DNA of 64,000 nt from Tetrapyrgos nigripes (Eukaryota; Basidiomycota; Agaricomycetes; Agaricales; Campanellaceae), in contig JAACJM010000177.1 in assembly GCA_013368315.1 (NCBI GenBank), positions 1 to 64,000 of the forward strand. Reading direction: 5' to 3'. The notes beneath the pieces were generated by a model, which was given only the letters and a program-made list of their open reading frames with translations, made no database searches and was not told the DNA's origin. The position numbers were made by a program, and so were the translations under genes. Below, in pieces: positions 33,014 through 44,671 of this stretch; within the stretch, counting starts at the first letter, position 1; each line of letters begins with the position of its first letter.

Positions 33014-36000
33014 TTGAAAATGTTGGTGATCACTCGTAACCGACAGGTACCTTCAATAACACTGAAAACCGAACTTATCAGCAAAATTACCGGCAGAAAA
33101 ATCGATGCAGAAGCCCTGATAGACAGTGGCACAGAAGGCATAATCATCAACAGTCAATTCGCACGCAACAACAACTTAACCCCATTCCCTGTATGAAACG
33201 TCGATGGTTCCGAAAACACTATGGGATGGGTATGACACTACACTGTTCAAAACCTCTGGAAGATTGTATCACGAAGAACAGGCTGAATTCTATGTTACCG
33301 ACATCGGGGATCACGACATAATTCTTGGTACTGATTGGTTAGAAGATTGGTCGTTCTCCCAGATAGATATGGTCAGATGTCCCGAGACATGTACTTTAGA
33401 AAATCCTCTCATCTCCAACTTATGGACAAAGACAAAATCCCCCAAACCCCTCTTAAAGATAAGATTCCGTCTCAATATCATCAATTTCTACAAGTCTTTG
33501 ACAAGCAAACTTCAGAACAACTTCCAAAACGCAGTGAATGGGACCATGCCATTGAACTTAAACTGGACTTTGAACCTCGCCCTTGCAAAATGTATCCCTT
33601 ATCCCCAAATGAACAAAAGGAACTGGACGAGTTTATAAAAGAAATTTTGGAAAAGGAATACATAAGACCGTCAAAATCTCCGATGGCAAGTCCTTTCTTC
33701 TTTGTAAAAAAGAAAGACGGGAAACTACGCCCTGTACAGGACTATCGGGCATTGAATAAGGGAACTATAAAAAATGAATACCCTTTACTGCTGATATCGG
33801 AACTTGTGGACAAACTCAAGGGGCACAGATCTTTTCAAAAATCGATCTTAGATGGGAATACAATAACATACAAATAAAAGAAGGGGAGGAATGGAAAGCG
33901 GCATTCAAAACCAATAGGGGACTTTTTGAACCAACGGTGATGTTCTTTGGTCTTATGAATTCTCTGGCTACCTTCCAAGTGATGATGAATACCCTTTTTA
34001 AGGTCCTTATTGATTCTGGGAAAGTCGTGATCTACATGGACGACATCTTAATATTTACTGAATCTCTGGAAGAACATCGACACCTGGTCAAACAAGTACT
34101 TGCACAGCTTCAGGAAAACAACCTATACGCCAAACCAGAAAATTGTACCTTTGAAACTGATTCAGTGGAATTCTTAGGCCTCATCGTCTCTCACAATACA
34201 TTGGCTATGGACCCGATCAAAGTCGAAGGTGTCACCAAATGGCCAACCCCACGTAATGTCAAAGATATTCAATCATTCCTGGGATTCGGAAACTTCTATC
34301 GCCACTTCATACGTGACTTCTCTAAAATTGCTCGACCACTCTTCGACCTCACAAAGAAAGATGAACAATGGAAATGGTCAGACAAGACAGAAGGAGCCTT
34401 TCAGGCACTCAAAGATGTGTTTACTTCTTCACCAGTTCTTTTAATGCCTGATTATTCTAAACCATACCGAGTAGAAGTCGATGCATCTGACTACGCTACA
34501 GGAGGCATCTTACAACAAAAAGGACCTGACAACAAATGGCATCCGGTCACATATCTATTGAAATCTTTATCTGAAACCAAACAGAACTACGACATTCATG
34601 ATAAAGAACTATTAGCAATCATACGTGGGTTAGAAGCATGGCGACACTACCTTGAAGGTGGACCGCATACTATCAAAATCTTAACCGACCATGAAAACTT
34701 GACGTACTTTACCACCGCTCAGAAACTTAGCCAATGACAAGCAAAGATGGCTTTGTTTTTAACAAGATTTGACTTCACATTAACCCATAAACCCAGAAGT
34801 CTCAATTGAGGCCAGACCATAAAGAAGGGGTCGAAAACGACAACAGAGATAGAATATTACTCGATCCTAAGTTCTTCAGGATTCGAGCAACAAGACCAGG
34901 AACAGTAGTTGCAATCGGAGATGCTGAACTAAGAAGTTGGATTAAAAATTGCCCAAAGAAAGACATTGAAGTTGTGAGTGCCCTACAGGTCATCTTAAAC
35001 AATGGTCCACGCTCGCTGGCAAAAAATTTGCAGGAATGGAACTACGAAGACACCATCATCTTGTTCCGAGGAAAGATTATGTTCCAAATGACCAACAACT
35101 GAGAAGGGACATAGTGGCTGGTTTAAAACATATGAATTGGTTAGCAGAGAATTTTGGTGGCCCGGTATGTCGGTATTTGTCCAGAATTACATTGAAGGAT
35201 GCGCTACTTGTCAATTGACCAAGGCTCAAAATAATCCGTCGCATGTACCATTAATCCCAAACAACACTCTGGAAGACCTTTTGGCACGATTACGACGGAC
35301 TTCATCACAGACCTTCCAGAATGTGACAGTTTCAACGCAATCCACGTAACAGTAGACCGATCAACCAAAACTGTAGTAATTTTGCCATGCAGGAAAGACA
35401 TTGATAGTGACAGGACAATTGATGTACTATTCAACAACACCTGGCAACGATATGGGCTTTGGGATAAGATGATATCGGATAGAGGACCTCAATCTGCGAG
35501 TCAGGTTATGAGGGGGATATATGCTAAGTTAGGTATTACCTCAGCACTCAGTACAGCTTATCACCCACAAACAGATGGAGAGATGGAAAGGTTTAATCAA
35601 GAAGTGGAACAGTATCTACAAACCTTTTGCAACTATCGACAAGACGACTGGGTCAGATATTTGCCATACACAGAGTTTTGCCATAACACTCGAGTCCACT
35701 CCGCTACTGGAAAATCACCCTTCGAATTACTCCACAGATACCTTCCTCAACTCTTTCCTTCAATCAACCCTACCTCACACATCCCAAAAGTCAAAGAACG
35801 CCTTCAGAACTTAGAAGCGCTATGGGAAGAATTGAAAGCAAGTCTGATGACTGCTGCAGAGTTGATGAAGAGACAGAACATGGATCATGTAAAAGAAGGA
35901 GTAAAATTCAAAGTGGGAGACAAGGTATTATTGGATGGAAAAAACTTGAAAATGACAATAATAGGCTGGCTAGTGGATAATGCTAATAGCTTTGAAGATC

Positions 36001-37731
36001 GAAGCTAACAACACCAAAAACACACAAACACCAATCCTGCTATATAATGCGAGGTGATCCAAAGTGGCAGAACACTCGTATAACTTGTGTAGCTTAAAGG
36101 TAAACGGCTCTAGAACCGATTGGGGACAATAGGGGGTTCAACAATAACAATGGTCACAATTGACAGTCTTCTTGACTTCAAGATAAACACAATAAGAGGC
36201 CAATTGCCTAGATCTTCAAAACACAATGAGGCCAATATGCCTAAGTTCAATAAACACAATATGGGGCCAATATGCCAATGCAATCACAACAATCTTTGTC
36301 TTAGGGTGAACTAATGTTCGATTCTTTAAAGTTTTGGGTTTTTGTAGAAATTCCTATTGATATAAAGCTGGCCTGGGCAAGCGAGAGACCTAATCTTCTC
36401 TCGAGAGTTATCCAGAATCTGCAGCAATACACACGAGTACTAATCTGTTTTCTAGCTACGAGTACTTCGTCCTTTTATACTCTAGAGGTCCTAGAACTGT
36501 ACAGTAGCTAATATTATTTAAAGTCCGCAACATTATATAGTGAAACACGAGAGATTGAATGAAAGTAACTAAGGAGAGAGATACGCGAACAGTATTTACA
36601 GGAATCGTCCAATCAGAATAGGTACAGAGTCCTCGCGAGAGGGCCAGGGTATATGTAGCACATGCTAGCTTCTTGGTAATGGAGGTCTAGAGCAGTACTT
36701 GTACCGGTAACCTCATTGGGTATCACATGCGAACCTCTTCCGATGCTCGTGAGCAGTCTTTCATAGGTTCCGATATCTCCATCCCTACTAGAGTCCTCTA
36801 GAGGGCCTCAGTAAGTCTCTAGATCTGTTGGAACTATCTTCTTTGGTGTCTTTAGGAGGGGAGAGGTAGATCTTGATCATTTGGCAACATCACGACGATC
36901 TTAGCTTTAGCTTGAGTAGATCTAGCCAGGTTCACGAACTATCAGAACATCTCTGGGATACTTCGCGAAGGCACCTATCCGAGGTTCTCCTTGTTATCAT
37001 TCATCTCCTTTAGTCTCGTATCTTATCTTCTTGAGTCTATGTCACATTGGTAATCCCATGGATCATGAATAGAGGTAACGCATACTTATACTGCTCGCAA
37101 GGTAGCTACTTGTGAACAAGTGTCTTGAGTATGTACGTATAAACGTATACGAGCAGTCTAGTACTCGAACATCGAACTTAGTAGCTTGAGGGACTTATGT
37201 ACCATCCTCTCGAGGCTACTTATCCTTATTTCATATCGTGCTCATGAACGTTGCCTCTAGAATCACTTTAACTGATAGATTGGGCTCGCTTCAGTCCTTA
37301 TTCCCTAGTAAACAGACATAATATATCCATATACTGAATATATGTACGCTTTTCAACTCGTTCTAGTCGAGTTTTTGGCAGGCGTATCAACGAGACCAAA
37401 AGCTAAGTTGGCAAATCGTCGTCATGGACCATTCAAAATCATTGATGTAATCAGTGAAGTCAACTACCATCTCAAATTGCCAAATACCTGGCGAATCCAT
37501 CCAGTTTTCCATGCTTCACTCCTATCACTATATAAGGAGACTGAAGCTCATGGAGTGAACTACCCAGGTGAACTGGCAGAACTACTCCCAGAAGACAACG
37601 AATATGATGTCAAAGCAATCTTGGATTCAAAGCCAACGAGGAATCGCTGGGGAGTACAATATTTAGTCAAATGGTTAGACTATGCTGACTCCGAAAACTC
37701 ATGGGAACCAGCTTTGGGATTAACAAAGTAA
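33014..37731 (+). pseudogene. Gypsy pol (protease, RT, RNase H, integrase, chromodomain), decayed
   Basis: Order of domains: protease with ALIDSGTEGIIINSQFARNN (33110-33170); RT N-terminal half with VKKKDGKLRPVQDYRALN (33700-33760); frameshift near 33850; RT core with YMDDILIF (34032-34055); RNase H with VEVDASDYATGGIL and LTDHENLTYF; TGA at 34735; zinc-binding integrase start with CATCQLTK (35200); integrase core with ISDRGPQSAS and AYHPQTDGEMERFNQEVEQY (35480-35620); then an insertion from about 35953 to 37393; then KLANRRHGPFKI and the chromodomain WGVQYLVKWLDYADSENSWE ending at 37731. Several stops and frameshifts make it non-functional. Confidence 0.9.
35953..37393. other. Unclassified insertion of about 1.4 kb in the integrase region
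   Basis: Pol coding sequence breaks after VGDKVLLDGKNLK and resumes at TRPKAKLANRRHG. The inserted part starts TGACAATAATAGG and ends GGCGTATCA, which would fit an LTR with TG/CA ends, but no clean target duplication is visible. It contains three imperfect copies of an ACACAATA...GAGGCCAATATGCC motif (36185-36280). No coding frame is recognised. Confidence 0.5.
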
Positions 37732-37881
37732 AAGGAGATGATAGAGACCTTTCATCAACAACACCCCAAAGCATATCGTCCACCAAACTGAATAAGGGCA
37801 GGATCAACAGTACGATCAATAGGAATTAAGATGGGAGATATTTGGAAAAGTACACATGTGCTCCAGGTGAAAGCACACCTT

Positions 37882-38376
37882 AAAGAGGGGGTAATGTCAC
37901 GAACTGCTACAGTTCTTTGCCCTCCTTCTTCTTTTACTTCACTGTTAAACTCAGAATTCCTACATCACTTGTCTATCGCTTTTCCCCATTGATTTACACT
38001 CAGATTCACACTCAATGAACTCTATAAACTTACATCAAACTCTATAATAACTGTCAATCATCCTTTCATGATCCAGTACCTTTATCTATCCATATTTGAT
38101 CTATCATTCTTATCTCTGATACACCATATGGCATCGTTCTATTAATACTTACTTTTTCCCATCTCTTCATATTTCTTATATATACCTATGATCTCTTGTA
38201 ACTATTTCCCCAGTTCATTCACTTCGTCTCTGCTCCGTACTACTACTACACAGTTTAGAGCCTAGTCCACCTACTCATCTATCTCTCTCTCTATTCATCT
38301 ATAACTCTTCCAATCTATTTGTCTCTCTTTCAACGCGTGACTTGGGTGGTTATTGAGTGTATCGACAACCTTGACA
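37882..38376 (+). repeat. Polypurine tract and 3' LTR (482 bp)
   Basis: AAAGAGGGGGTAA (37882-37894) is the polypurine tract. The LTR runs from TGTCACGAACTGC (37895) to ACCTTGACA (38376). The 5-bp duplication GACAT follows at once. A TATATATACC box lies at about 38178. Confidence 0.9.
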
Positions 38377-38791
38377 GACATACTGTTATCTGTCACAAAC
38401 TGCTACAGTTCTTTGTTCTCCTTCTTCTTCTACCTCATTATTGAACCCATTTTCTGATCATTCGTCTATTGCATTTCCTTGATAAACCTTTTAAACTTAT
38501 ATCACTAACTTTGAACCTTATAGAACCTGTCAAACTCTATAATAACTGTCAATCAATCTTCCATCCTATTGATCCTATCTTTGCCCTACATTTCTCCACT
38601 TTCTCCTATGTTTCTCCTATTTCTCCTATCTTTTTCCTATCACCTATTCATTGCTCTTCTATATAAACCACTAGACATTCTAGCTAGTCCTTTAGTTCAT
38701 TCACTTCGTCTCTGCTCCATACTAGTACTACGCAGTGTAGAGCATAGTCAGCTTACTCTTACTCTCAATCAATGGTTGGTTTGTCATTAAG

Positions 38792-39280
38792 TGTCTTAAA
38801 GACCTTAAGCGAAGCAAGTGGAGAGCATGAGAACTAGTCGTCAGAGACCAAGTTAGTCAGATTAGAATAAAGTATCGAATACAAACACGAACCTAGTCGT
38901 CAGAGACCAAGAGGTCAAGCTGAAGACTAGGTGAGTATCTACAGAGTTTAAATAGTATCCTATTGTCTAGTAAATGAAAAGCGTGCTGTAGGCTGCACGT
39001 ATGCCTTGTGTAAACCTGAAGGGAAACCAGCCCGAAGCCATACTGTCTACCGCATGAAAGTAGCAAAGAAACCTAGTGTCTACCGTACCAAATTGATAAA
39101 GGAACATGAGGAATGCATGTGGAGTAAGCAAGGACTTCATTAAGAGAGACATGCATATCAAGCAAGGAAAGCGAAAGGAAAACATACGAAAGTAATAACT
39201 AGGATTTGTATACTTGAGAGTCTGTAGCCAAATAGATGAGTAATCAAAGGAAAAAGATATTATGTCCGCTCTTTACGACA
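38792..39280 (-). repeat. 3' LTR of the young Gypsy element
   Basis: 489 bp. On the minus strand it starts TGTCGTAAAGAGCGG and ends GGTCTTTAAGACA. Inside are two copies of a CTAGTCGTCAGAGACCAAG block, a motif also present in weaker form in the solo LTR at 52268. Confidence 0.9.
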
Positions 39281-39314
39281 TTACCCCCCCACTAATCCTC
39301 ATCGTCCTCGATGA

Positions 39315-42300
39315 TTATAATTTTGGCGCCTTCAGGTGTTTCTTGTGAAAAGCCGTAACTTTTCGTTTAGCATTAGCTAAATTTGTATGTACTTCCCATG
39401 AATTATGCCCCTCGTCATATCCTTTCCATTTTACTAAGTACTCCATTCTCCTCCATTGAATACGACTATCCAAAATGTCTTCCACCTCATACTCCAGTTT
39501 GTCTTCATCCTCTAAATAGATTGGTTCCGGCTCTTCTGGTATCAATCCATTAACCTCATTACCTTTCCATGGGTAAAGTTTATCCACATGGAATACCGGG
39601 TGGACTCGATCTAAGGTTTTCGGAAGATCTAACCGATAGTTTAATTCTCCCACTTTTTCTAATACTTCAAAAGGCCCTAATTGTCGATCTCCCAACTTCT
39701 CACTCGACAATTGGAGATCCAAATCCTCCCCACTCAGCCACACATAGTCTCCTACCATGAATTGGTGTGCTTTCCCCTTCCCCTTCTCGTATCGCTCTTT
39801 TTGCCACCTTTTCGTTAAATGTAGGGCTGCTCCCGCATCCTTCCTTGCTTCCCTTAGCAATTCTATTCTCTTTTCTACTTCCTCGTTTCCTGTTCTCCGC
39901 CCTACTGGAATATTGAAGTGTGGAAGATATCCTCTACCAATTTCGAATGGGGCATAACCATGAGCGGAATGTGTTCTGGAGTTAATAACGAATTCTGCCA
40001 TCGGCAAATGTGTCGCCCAATCATCCTGTCTCCTATTCACAAAAAGACACAAATATTTTTCAACTTCCTGGTTCGCCCTCTCCGTCTGTCCATTGGCTTG
40101 CGGATGATATCCCGATGTCATGTTCGACTCAATTCCCAGCCGCTTTAGTAGAAGCTGCATGATAGCAGCTGTGAATTGAGGCCCTCTGTCTGAAATCATC
40201 CGTAATGGGAGTCCATGCAACCTGAAAATTTCTGGGTAATAGATGTCCATTACTCCTTCGTTTGTGATGTTGGAGTTACAGGCTATGGTATGGACTTCTT
40301 TCCCGAAATGATCGGTACAGACAAGGATAGCATCAAACCCCTCTGAGTCCGGTAGTTGTGTGATGAGATCCACTCCAACCGTTTCCCAAGGTCCTTCCGG
40401 AACCTCCACTGGTTGCATTACTGCTCTCAGATGTCTGGGTAACTTCTTTCGGGTGCAACGGTCACATCCCTCCACGTATTTCTCCACAAAAGACCTCATG
40501 GTGGGCCACCAGTAATGTGTGCTCACCAAGTCCAGTGTACTTCGCACCCCCCCATGTCCAGCCGTCGGACTATCGTGACACTGTAACAGCACTTCTTTTC
40601 GGATTTCTGGATCTGGTGGGACGTATACCCTCCCCTTATAATACACCAACCCATCATCTTCTTCCCATTCCGCTACTCCATCTGCCAATCTTTTCAGCCC
40701 TCCCTTTCTTAGTGCTTTTAATCCTTCCACTACTTGTGCTTCCTTCTCCGTTGCTCTCTTAATCCTCTCTTCTAAAGGGTTCTCGAGTCTGGTAGCTGCG
40801 ATCTTGGTGAAATGATGGGGTTTTAAGACTGTCTGTTGTCGATTATCCTCACTGTCACTGGGTTGATGCGTTAAAAATCTAGATAATGCATCTGCCTGGA
40901 CGTTCCTTTTTCCTGCTTTGTGTGTGAGAATAAAGTGGAACCTGGACAATGATAGGGCCCATCGCGCTTGTCTGCGGCTAAGGTCCTGAGCCGTCTTCCA
41001 GAACGTAAGGTTCTCATGATCGGTGATAATCTCAAAAGGCTCAGGGAGTCCCTCCAAATAATGTCGCCACTCTTGTAATGCCTCAATGATAGCCAACATT
41101 TCCCGATCATAGATCTGATAGTTTCGCTGTGCCTCATCCATGGAAGCTGATCGGAAAGCTACCGGGTGCCATTGTCCATCTTCCAATTGCTGTAACAACA
41201 CTCCTCCCATTGCATAACCTGATGCATCCACTTCCACCCTCGTTGGTCTATCTGGCCTCCACATAATAAGAATAGGCGCTGTCGTGAATCGTATTTTGAG
41301 TTTCTCGAAGGCCTGTTGTTGTGCGTCCTTCCAAATGAATGGTGCTCCCTTCTTCGTCAAGTCATGTAATGGCCTAGTGATCTTAGAGAAGTCCTTAATG
41401 AACCTTCTATAAAAGTTACTGAATCCTAAGAATCCTCGTACTTCTTTCAGATTCTTGGGTGTCGGCCATTCTCGCACTGCTTTTACTTTTGCAGGGTCCA
41501 TTCCCACCCTTCCTTCTCCGATCACCAACCCTAAATACTCGATCTCTCTCTTCTCAAATTCGCACTTCTCCAGTCTCAGATACAGGTTGTGTTGTTTGAG
41601 ACGCTTTAATACTTCTTGGACTACTTCTCGATGTCCTTCCAGGGTTCGGGAGAATATCAAAATATCATCCAGGTACACCGCAACCTTTCCTGCTGTAATT
41701 AAGTCTCCGAAGATATTGTTCATCAGCATCTGAAATGTGGCCGGAGAGTTGGTTAATCCGAAGAACATGACTTGAGGTTCATAGAGCCCCCGATTCGTGG
41801 CAAATGCGGCTTTCCATTTGTCTCCCTCCTTGATCCGAATATTATTGTAGTCCCATCGTACATCGAACTTGGTGAAATATTGAGCATCCTGTAGTCTTCC
41901 AATGATATCTTGGACTAACGGTAACGGATATCGATTTCGAATGGTGTACTCATTCAACCTACGATAGTCCTGAACGAATCGCAGTTTTCCATCCTTCTTT
42001 TTGATAAAGAAGACTGGGGACGCTATCAGAGACTTTGAAGGGACAATGTAACCTTTCCTCAAATTCTCTTCTAGGAATCGTTCCAACTCTTGTTGTTCGT
42101 TAACCGACATCGGGTAGACTTTTGTCCGGATCGTAGAGGGGGCCCCTGGGACTAGTTCGATTGCATGGTCCCAAGGTTTATGAACCAGTAGTCGTTCTGA
42201 TTCTTTCTCGGAGAATACCGATGCATGTTCTCTATACTGAGGTGGAACCATCTCCTCGAACGTTCTCTCCTTCTTCTGCTTCGTCTGTTCTTCCGCTATC

Positions 42301-42959
42301 GCCTGGGAGTAAGTATATCCTGCCACACACCACACTTCCTCCTGTAACTCCTCGATGACTCCTTCTTTCTTCCACTTCCTCCTCAGAGCTCGGTTAGCCT
42401 TAATATGAACCGGCGTTGGAACTACTTCTTTTTCTTCTTCTACATCGCCCTTTGTCTCACTACTGTTTACTTCCACTTTCTTAGCCTCCAGCTCTCGTTT
42501 CTTCCAGTCTATATCGGGGTTCACCTGACACAGCCATGGTAATCCCAAAATTACGTCTTCCCCTCCCAGATCTGTTACTAAAAGATCTACCCAGTCTTCC
42601 CATTCATCTACTTTTAGTTTTAATCTCGCACATCTCTCTATTTTTCCGGCTTTGTTTTCGGTCCCGTCTATGTTAAATACTTCAATCGATCTCTTCAATG
42701 GAAAGGTTCGAATACGATTTCTTTTTACGAAATCCTCTCCAATAAACAGTGCCGTTGCTCCACTATCTATCATTGCCGCAATATTCAGGCTTCTATTTCT
42801 TCTGCTTATGGTTACTGGGGCTCGGAAATGTGAAGAACTTGATTCAACTGCCAGAATTGAACTTAATTTACACGAGCCTACAGAATCATATCGAGAAGAG
42901 AACGAAAAGTCCGAAAATAATCCTTTTGGTGCGCTGTCTGCAGCTTTCTCAGGCACCAC
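39315..42959 (-). CDS. pol: Gypsy pol polyprotein (1214 residues, intact)
   Basis: One uninterrupted frame containing all pol domains. Retropepsin active site DSG is at residues 65-67 (AAMIDSGATALF). RT has YLDD at 429-432. RNase H acidic residues fit D578, E620, D647 and D690. The integrase zinc finger has H795, H802, C832 and C835; the DDE triad fits D864, D924 and E960 with 35 residues between the last two. A chromodomain (MEYLVKWKGYDEGHNSWEV) lies near the C-terminus. No ATG is found at a suitable place; the frame is open well upstream and overlaps the end of gag, so it is probably made by -1 frameshifting from gag at 42965-42971. All catalytic residues I checked are present. Product: polyprotein for reverse transcription and integration. 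Confidence 0.93.
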   Translation of the reverse strand: MVPEKAADSAPKGLFSDFSFSSRYDSVGSCKLSSILAVESSSSHFRAPVTISRRNRSLNIAAMIDSGATALFIGEDFVKRNRIRTFPLKRSIEVFNIDGTENKAGKIERCARLKLKVDEWEDWVDLLVTDLGGEDVILGLPWLCQVNPDIDWKKRELEAKKVEVNSSETKGDVEEEKEVVPTPVHIKANRALRRKWKKEGVIEELQEEVWCVAGYTYSQAIAEEQTKQKKERTFEEMVPPQYREHASVFSEKESERLLVHKPWDHAIELVPGAPSTIRTKVYPMSVNEQQELERFLEENLRKGYIVPSKSLIASPVFFIKKKDGKLRFVQDYRRLNEYTIRNRYPLPLVQDIIGRLQDAQYFTKFDVRWDYNNIRIKEGDKWKAAFATNRGLYEPQVMFFGLTNSPATFQMLMNNIFGDLITAGKVAVYLDDILIFSRTLEGHREVVQEVLKRLKQHNLYLRLEKCEFEKREIEYLGLVIGEGRVGMDPAKVKAVREWPTPKNLKEVRGFLGFSNFYRRFIKDFSKITRPLHDLTKKGAPFIWKDAQQQAFEKLKIRFTTAPILIMWRPDRPTRVEVDASGYAMGGVLLQQLEDGQWHPVAFRSASMDEAQRNYQIYDREMLAIIEALQEWRHYLEGLPEPFEIITDHENLTFWKTAQDLSRRQARWALSLSRFHFILTHKAGKRNVQADALSRFLTHQPSDSEDNRQQTVLKPHHFTKIAATRLENPLEERIKRATEKEAQVVEGLKALRKGGLKRLADGVAEWEEDDGLVYYKGRVYVPPDPEIRKEVLLQCHDSPTAGHGGVRSTLDLVSTHYWWPTMRSFVEKYVEGCDRCTRKKLPRHLRAVMQPVEVPEGPWETVGVDLITQLPDSEGFDAILVCTDHFGKEVHTIACNSNITNEGVMDIYYPEIFRLHGLPLRMISDRGPQFTAAIMQLLLKRLGIESNMTSGYHPQANGQTERANQEVEKYLCLFVNRRQDDWATHLPMAEFVINSRTHSAHGYAPFEIGRGYLPHFNIPVGRRTGNEEVEKRIELLREARKDAGAALHLTKRWQKERYEKGKGKAHQFMVGDYVWLSGEDLDLQLSSEKLGDRQLGPFEVLEKVGELNYRLDLPKTLDRVHPVFHVDKLYPWKGNEVNGLIPEEPEPIYLEDEDKLEYEVEDILDSRIQWRRMEYLVKWKGYDEGHNSWEVHTNLANAKRKVTAFHKKHLKAPKL

Positions 42960-42961
42960 TT

Positions 42962-44216
42962 TTAAAAATCCTCCTTCTTCTGCCTCATAAACGCCGCCAG
43001 AATCACATTCTGCTGGGCCATCGCTTCCTTCATTGCGTTGATCTGGCTCGCGAATTCCCTTTCAGGGTTTCTAGGGGGAATAGGAGGTGGGGTTGGCGTT
43101 GCTGGGACGTCATCAAACAAAGAGAACTCCCTTGTGGCTGCTACTCGTTGTATGTCTCCTTTTCCACGTGTTCAGTTACCCCTTCTCTTCTCGAACCCCA
43201 TGAACCTATCCATGCATACTCTTTCTACATGTCCTGTTCTCGCGCAGTACCGACATTTTTCCTCCTTCATTCTGCATGCAGTCTTGATGTGATCCGTAGA
43301 TCCACATCCATAACATCGCCCTCTCATCTTCTGTGTGAACTCCTCTCGGCTTTTCCCGTTCCCAGATCGAGTAGCGTCAATCTGCATCGCATCTGGATCG
43401 GCAGAGCTCGATCCCGAACCTCGCAGGTTCAGGCTGGGGTCATGTACATAATTCAATATCAATGGTACATGCTCTCTTCACAGCTTCCGCTAGTTTCTTC
43501 GGTTTTCCCTGTCCCAGGGTGATGCTCACCATGTGCATCCTGATGTTTTCCTTCAACCCGTTTATAAATCTCTCCATCAGATCTGTATCCGAGAATCCAG
43601 TCCTCGCTCCCAAGTCCTGGAATACCTGGGCATACTGTGCCACAGATTGCTTCCCCTGCACCAACTTCTTGATCTTCTTTTGTGCTTCTCCTTCCTCATC
43701 CATAGAACCGAACCGGGTCTTAAACTCTTCTTCAAAATTATCCCACCTTCCTTCCCACAGAAATTCTACTATAGAGTTTGTCTTCTGCGCTTCGGCTATC
43801 TGCTCTGTGAATCGAACCACCCATTCAGCAGCTTCCCCTTGTAGATAAGATAGAGCTGTAGCGATCGACTTCTTTTCATCGTCTATGTCCTTCTGTTTGT
43901 AGGCCCATTTCTTGAAGAAGGACAAGAAGTGGCGTACGTCAGACAACTTCCCTGTGAAGGGTTCTGGTTTAGCAACACTAGACTTCTCGGATTCTCTTGC
44001 GACACTGATTCTGGGTGTCCCGGGTACTGGGACTGGGTTTGTAGCTGTAGTGTTAACAACCTGCGTCAACTGCGACAACTGGTCTTGAAGTCGTTGTTGG
44101 TTCTGTGCAACTGGGTCAGGAGGTTCTGTAGGTCTGCCATGGAAATGATTCGGCGAGTGGGAATAAGGAGTCGTTCGTCGGTGGGCCAATATCGAGGGAC
44201 TGATATGGATAATCAC
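42962..44216 (-). pseudogene. gag: Gypsy gag with two zinc knuckles, one frameshift and one stop
   Basis: N-terminal frame (44216-43440): Gln-rich segment, then KPEPFTGKLSDVRHFLSFF and EAAEWVVRF, the capsid-like core, ending in a shifted frame near 43450. The next frame (43462-43172) has zinc knuckles CYGCGSTDHIKTAC and CRYCARTGHVERVC, both of the C-x2-C-x4-H-x4-C type. A TGA at about 43172 interrupts the same frame, which goes on for about 70 codons (FDDVPATPTPPPIPPRNP) to a TAA at 42962-42964. The start codon is uncertain. Without sequencing error, this gag would not make a full-length protein although pol is intact. Confidence 0.8.
42965..42971 (-). promoter_or_regulatory. Candidate -1 ribosomal frameshift site at the gag-pol junction
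   Basis: On the minus strand GGATTTT is read in the gag frame as G-GAT-TTT and is followed at once by the gag stop TAA. A shift of -1 enters the pol frame, which is open across the overlap (GGA-TTT-TTA). GGAUUUU is an established viral slippery heptamer. I could not judge a downstream pseudoknot reliably. Confidence 0.5.
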
Positions 44217-44671
44217 GTGGCGTTAGGACAAGGCTGTTGGTTACAATCTCGGGCTTCGAAGAAGTTTGGGGCTAACAGAAAGGATACGTGGGTTCGATCG
44301 AGAAGATCAAAGGCGTGGAACTTGCCTACGCAAGTATATGGCGGTAGGGGGTTCTCTACGGTGGGTCGTCTGTGTTGACTGGGTTCTCTACCGATGGGTC
44401 ATCTGTGTTGACTGGGTTCTCTACAGGTGGGTCGCCTAGGCTGACCGGTTCCTCTATGTACTCAAGGGACGCCGTACCGAACCGAATTCGCTACGGGAGA
44501 GCACCGATACAAAATCAAGTGCTCGAACTGGTATCGATACGAAATCGAATACCAAGGCTGGAACGACACTTGCACGGAATGGAAAGGGAGAGTATGGAAC
44601 TTGTCTGATAGCGGGTCACAGTGATCGCTTCAGTTGCTATCAGGGTGATACGGTGTGAGAGCTTGACCTAA

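Larger units (their letters stand above)
26527..38376 (+). mobile_element. Decayed Ty3/Gypsy (chromodomain) retrotransposon with its own insertions
   Basis: Flanked by the 5-bp duplication GACAT (26522-26526 and 38377-38381). Both LTRs begin TGTCA(T/C)GAACTGCTACAG and end AACCTTGACA. The internal region contains gag, protease, reverse transcriptase, RNase H, integrase and a chromodomain, all broken. Three later insertions are recognisable: a 2401-bp fold-back element in the 5' LTR, a 1375-bp fold-back element in gag and about 1.4 kb in the integrase C-terminal region. Subtracting these leaves about 6.6 kb, a normal length. Confidence 0.9.

Noticed and set aside
38377..38390. 14-bp piece between two LTRs as part of a single composite LTR element
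   Set aside because: Each LTR has its own 5-bp duplication (GACAT and TTATC), so they are separate insertions.
42749..43522. 257-residue plus-strand frame as a gene
   Set aside because: It is antisense to gag and the start of pol of the young Gypsy element and has no domain of its own.
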